Shown one piece after another: positions 59,291-64,000 of a DNA stretch of 64,000 bases. Where the stretch lies: contig CM060477.1 in assembly GCA_030544235.1 (NCBI GenBank), positions 10,891,934 through 10,955,933 on the forward strand, in the 5' to 3' direction. The notes below the pieces were generated by a model. It saw nothing but the letters and a program-made list of their open reading frames with translations, made no database searches and had not been told where the DNA came from. Source of the DNA: Lepturacanthus savala (lineage: Eukaryota > Chordata > Actinopteri > Scombriformes > Trichiuridae). The translations under genes and the position numbers were made by a program. Numbering within the stretch: position 1 is the stretch's first letter; each line of letters begins with the position of its first letter.

Positions 59291-59977
59291 AGCTGCAGTG
59301 GAGGTGGAATTCTACAAACAGAAGGCTGTGATTGATGGAGAAGCCCTCCCTTTAGTGTAGGCAAGAATCAGCAACTCATACTTACCTCTGATATCAAATT
59401 ATAGCGCTTATAGTACTTATGCTTTTGCGCAAAAGGCAACAGAGTGTGTTTAGCACAGTGGGGAATATGGCTGAGCACTCCTCTGAAGCCAGTAAATGTA
59501 GACATGGTGGTGTTTCTGGGCAATAATTTGTATGATTATTGCCCTATACCCAATGTCATGCGAGCTTGAAATGGAATTTTTGCATTCTTTCACAGATTGC
59601 AGTGGTATTTTTTATGTGACAGGTTTTCGATTTGAACAAAACACATGGGCTACAAGTCGTAAATCTGAAGCATTTCCCATGTTTTTTTTAGTTTTTAAAC
59701 AATAGAGTTTATTTTTACAATTTGGGCTACTGATTTACACCTAAGTAACCCAGTAATTGTTACAACAACATTTTGATATATATTTACTCATCCCTACTTG
59801 TTAATTGATTCAATTTTTATACAGTATATTTGAATGGTTGTGAGAAATAAAAGCACAATGTGCCACAGCTTGTATTGAATGACCATCCTAGAGATGCATT
59901 ACTGCCACAACGTGGACTGGAGTTGCTACATTCATTCATGGGCTCTCTCAGTCTCATTATTTTCTACTCATGATAAG

Positions 59978-60190
59978 TTAAAGGTGCACTGTGTAGTTTT
60001 TGGCAGCATCTAGTGGTGAAGTTCCAGATTACAAGCAACTGAGTACCCTAAATGGTGGCTGCAAAAAACACTAAAAGGTTTCTCTAGGACTATTCTCTAG
60101 ATTCTCTAGATACGGTAATAAAAACATAACACTTCTTATGAATATGATATTTCATTTCTGCCAAGTCTGTTCTGCTAGAAGCCGCAAAAT
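59978..60190. repeat. Teleost interspersed repeat fragment (MITE-like)
   Basis: TTAAAGGTGCACTGTGTAG, CAGCATCTAGTGGTGAAG, AAATGGTGGCTGCAAAAA and CGGTAATAAAAACATAAC match, in order, a repeat common in fish genomes. The expected right terminal repeat is not intact. Confidence 0.6.
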
Positions 60191-61190
60191 TGTACCCACT
60201 GTCCCATTAATATCACTTATTTTTAAATGGTTGAACATTTCCACATCGACGCATCCTTAATCCAACCTCTTGGCTCAACTTGCAGTTCAGTAAGGCAGCT
60301 TTTCAGGGTTGTTTTATTCTGTTCTGGAGCATGAAAACCATGATCTGCAGGCATGTTATACACAGGAATTGGCAATCTCCTTGATGACTGTTTCACAGGC
60401 TACGTGGAATTTCAACCCACCAGACCCATGTCGTGCATCTTGCTGGTTGCCATGCAAATGAAATGTTGCGTTGTCCTGGTGTGTGTCCTTTGCTGTGCCA
60501 AAATAATCAATAAATCAATCGCTTGCCTGCTCTTTCGGCATATTACTGAATTTCTCTGGAAAACATAACTATTTTCAATTATCTAAGATATTATTAATCA
60601 CACAGCAGGCCTAATGTAGCCCAAAAGTATAATCAGGATGTGATTTGTGAAGGAAATCACTGGAGAGATATTTTTAAACGTTTCTATTCATGAAAGTAAA
60701 TCAGAACCACTGTGGGCCTGCACAGATGATAGAGCTGTTTTATAGTTTTTTTTCTCTTCCAGTTTTATAGTAATTAAGACAATTATAAAACATGACCTTA
60801 ATCTCTAAATTTGCAAGAATATTGTAATCTATTTTTTTAATTGTATTAATTAAACAGAATATTTTCACTTTCAGTGCTGTGATTTCTTTGTAATTTTCTT
60901 TTGTGTGATGTGATCATATACAACAACACAAAAAGTTAAATGTTAATTAAAACATGCATTAAATTCCCCAATGATCCTTTTGGTATTGTGGATAGTAACA
61001 CTCTTTCTGTATTTCTTGCAAGTAACTATTTAGCTTTAGGCACAACAAAACGAAATATTGAATGGAAAATAATCACAACATGCAACAGTTAAACACTGTT
61101 CATTTTCCCCACCCGACAGTTTTTTGCCAATCTACCCATGATACCAGGCAAAAAGTCTGTATATGCCGGCTAACATAAACCCTTGTGCAA
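60191..61190. other. Unassigned AT-rich stretch
   Basis: No gene recognised. The 71-codon frame at 60353-60568 has no recognisable domain. Confidence 0.45.
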
Positions 61191-61195
61191 AGCCG

Positions 61196-61400
61196 GGAAA
61201 CGTCTGTCCTATTTGCCACCCACACATCATCAGCCAGTTCCTGTAACTAACACAGCACATTTGACACACACACAGAATTCTACAAACTGCCCTATCGAAG
61301 TGAGACCGAGTGTATGTGTGTGTGTGTGCGTGTGTTTGCAGAAGGGATTTTTTTTTGGCTTTTGGAGAGCAATGAGCCGACAGCCATCACAGCTGATGCC
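61196..61400 (+). repeat. Local direct duplication, copy 1
   Basis: CTGTCCTATTTGCCACC, CCTGTAACTAACACAGCAC, AGAATTCTACAAACT, a TG-rich run, GCAGAAGGGATTTTTT and GACAGCCATCACAGCTGATG correspond in order to copy 2 about 908 bp to the right. Confidence 0.85.
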
Positions 61401-62103
61401 AGGGATTAAAGCTGTAGTGCGGAACTTTTACATATAAATGAACACCCAATCCATTCAAATCCTTCATCCATTCAAATAGTTCACGCAATGCTGATTAAGC
61501 CTATCACCACTAGGTAAATCTCTCCGTGTTTCACAGTAAACTGAGTTGTTTTTAATCTTGTATACTGTGTATGCTCTACCTATAGAGCATACGCAGACTC
61601 CCACCATCTGAAAATTAAGTCGGCCAATGGCAGGCTAATACCCATAATCTGGTAACCCAGATTAATTTATTAAGAAACCCATAAAATGAATCTTATCAGA
61701 AAGGAAGATTATAGGTATTCTAGTTAAAAAGTAGATGAGAAACTTATTGAATCAGTATGATGTTGATATTTTGCATAGCTGATGTTTTGGTGGAAATCTT
61801 GGTCTCATACTGGCCACATGCAAACACTGAATTTATGTGCTGAAGGGGGGGAGGGCATTTTTAGTCTCTTTAAACACCCCAATTTCCAGTAAGCTTCATC
61901 AATAACAACTGCACAGCTTTCATATTGCTATTTTCTTGCCAGTATCTCATTACTTCTTCCATCTGTGTCATTCTGTTATGGGAAAAGGGTTTGATGGCTT
62001 AAGCTCTCTGTCATCATATCGGGATTTAATATATGTCTGTTGGTTGTTTTCATGGACAGAACACCATGGGGGAGAGAGGGAAGCTATTCAGTGTGTCGAG
62101 AAG

Positions 62104-62313
62104 GGAAGCATCTGTCCCATTTGCCACCTCACATATCAGCACCCAATTCCCGTAACTAACACAGCACGGTGGACACACTCCTGCAGAATTCTACAAATTC
62201 ACCTTTCAAAGCGAGACTGCGTGTGCGAGTCTGCACACACAGCGTGTGCGTGTGTTTACAGAGGGGTATTTTTTAGGCATTAGGAGAGAAATGACAGCCA
62301 CCATAGCTGATGC
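62104..62313 (+). repeat. Local direct duplication, copy 2
   Basis: CTGTCCCATTTGCCACC, CCCGTAACTAACACAGCAC, AGAATTCTACAAATT, a TG-rich run, ACAGAGGGGTATTTTT and GACAGCCACCATAGCTGATG. Divergence from copy 1 is substantial, so the duplication is not recent. Confidence 0.85.
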
Positions 62314-64000
62314 TATGTGTATCAGAAAAAAACAATGGCGGGGAAATACTGGTGATACATCACTGTCAGGCTGTATCAGTACAGCTGGTGACCCTGGGAC
62401 TCGTATACTGTCACTGACATTTTACAGAAATTCTCATAATACTGGATGCTAACATATACAGGTACCTCGAGAACAGGTAAGCATAGTGGTTGCTATTGTT
62501 TCAGACAGATAAAGGGATGTGTAAATGTGTTATGTGCAAATATAGCAGCTTGCTTCCTCCTTTAGGCCAAAGCTGTATATAAGTCAGATATATTGGACAT
62601 GAAATTGTTCACAGTTTTGAATGTGTGTTTCTGTCTATTACTGCTAGCCCTGTGATGTTTAGGATGTTTGTCTGGTGCAGATTGGGACACCTCTAGTCTT
62701 TTATAACCCTGTAAACGACCAAGTGGTTAAAACTAAATGATTTTTAAACTTTGAATCTGAAAAAAAGTGTCTGGCTTTGAGTACAAAGTGAGAAAGTATG
62801 CAAATTAGCTTCATGAGCTGTGTTGAAGAGAATTAATTCTTTCGGAGACGGCTAACAAACATGTGCAGTAAAATCATCTGCTTGATAATGTGTTCATTAA
62901 GTAATAAATGGTCGGGTAGGCTTCATCAACTTGTGTCTGACAAGAATCAAATATAGCCTTTTTATATAAATGAAAGGAAATTGCTCTTAATGAAAAATTT
63001 GAAGTGATAGCTGACTTCAGTTGAATTTATTCTCTCGTCAGTATGAATAACTTTAGAGGTTCAAGGATCATAAGCTGCTCTATGATACAACTGGTGTTAT
63101 TTAAACATTACAGTACTGGAACAAACACTGAAACCCAATATTTTATTGCATTTTAGTATTTTTAATAAAGGTTAGAAACACTAACTGACTGCAGGTCCAT
63201 ACTACTGATTTAAAATAAATAGCTGAAGTCCAGACTTTGATTATTCATTCCCTCAGTGCAGCCTGAAGCCAATATTGAAATATTTCCTCCATGGTCTACC
63301 AATTCTAACGTAGCTTGTTCCTGCTACAGCAGTGGTATTTGGGGTATCTGGGTAGTCTCTCGACTTCTGTACGATCTTAGTTTCACAACAGCTCTGTTAA
63401 TTATAGTGTACTTGCTTGCACTAGAAATTATGGTTATTCAGGCGCACTTTACTTGCTTTGCACAGAGAGAGAAATACAACTGTATGTGAATATAGAGAAA
63501 TAATTAGTGTTGTTTATACACCATTATAGAGATACTGGTGATACATATAATTATTAGTCAGTGCAGGTGAAATAAATTTCATCGGCACATTTCTGTGATT
63601 AAACAAGCAGTAATTAAATAGAAAATACACATTGGAATACAATTCAAAGACTTTCTTCCACGCAATTTGATGGAAATGAAAGAACAAGGAATTGTTTTGG
63701 GTGCTGCATTTAAATGTAGTGCAGCAATTTCTTGAAGCTCATTATTCTGACATATATTTATAAATGGGGCATGTTTGAAGAAATGCATGAAAAAGAAAAA
63801 AATAAAATAAAAAAATAAAATGAATAAAAAAATCCCTAGGCGTCTTCAAACCAGAAGAAGCAGGGGAGGAGTAGAAATCCATTCCATAATCCCTCACCTT
63901 GTCCGTTGCTTTGAGGAAGGTCACCATAAAACTGCACACCTTCAGCACAGATGACTAATGTGTGAATGTGTGTGGTGGCTTTTTGTTTAGTAAGAATATA
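62314..64000. other. Right-edge stretch without a recognised gene
   Basis: AT-rich; the A-rich patch near 63790-63830 is simple sequence. Frames of up to 77 codons have no domain signature. Confidence 0.45.

Overview
This is vertebrate nuclear DNA, most likely from a ray-finned (teleost) fish. Genes are split into small exons with GT/AG introns, the non-coding DNA is AT-rich, and several repeats resemble families common in teleosts: a tRNA-headed SINE-like repeat, Tc1-like and hAT-like DNA elements, and LINE reverse-transcriptase fragments. Three conserved protein genes can be read. On the minus strand are the first two coding exons of a group I metabotropic glutamate receptor, best matched to GRM1 (16965 down to 12774). 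On the plus strand are FBXO30 (22943-25692) and EPM2A/laforin (35262-41353). In mammals the order is EPM2A-FBXO30-SHPRH-GRM1 with the same relative orientations, so the block is conserved except that SHPRH is missing here.

Layout. 1-12773 is intron 2 of grm1, which runs off the left edge. 12774-16965 holds grm1 coding exons 2 and 1. 16.4-17.6 kb is a CpG-rich grm1 start region. 17-21 kb is intergenic. 21.2-25.8 kb is fbxo30 with a probable non-coding first exon. 27172-30258 is an intron-bearing lipoxygenase (ALOX-like) pseudogene, frameshifted and lacking the exons for the iron-binding HxxxxH helix. 30.7-33.7 kb holds interspersed repeats and a dead LINE. 35262-41353 is epm2a, with a hAT-type MITE (8-bp target duplication) in intron 1 and a MITE-like terminal-inverted-repeat element in intron 2. 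From about 42.4 kb to the right edge I find no host gene. That stretch holds (TA)n tracts, Tc1-like, SINE, LINE and hAT-transposase remnants, a ~200-bp local duplication, palindromes and a few candidate conserved non-coding stretches.

The three genes do not form one pathway. mGluR1 is a Gq-coupled synaptic receptor, FBXO30 (MUSA1) is the substrate adaptor of an SCF ubiquitin ligase, and laforin is the glycogen phosphatase lost in Lafora disease. They are neighbours by old vertebrate synteny. I saw no CRISPR array, operon, convincing tRNA/rRNA gene or new multi-gene system. The most interesting items are the decayed lipoxygenase gene, the missing SHPRH, and several well-formed mobile-element and palindrome structures. 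Family assignments rest on remembered protein families and motifs, not on a database search.
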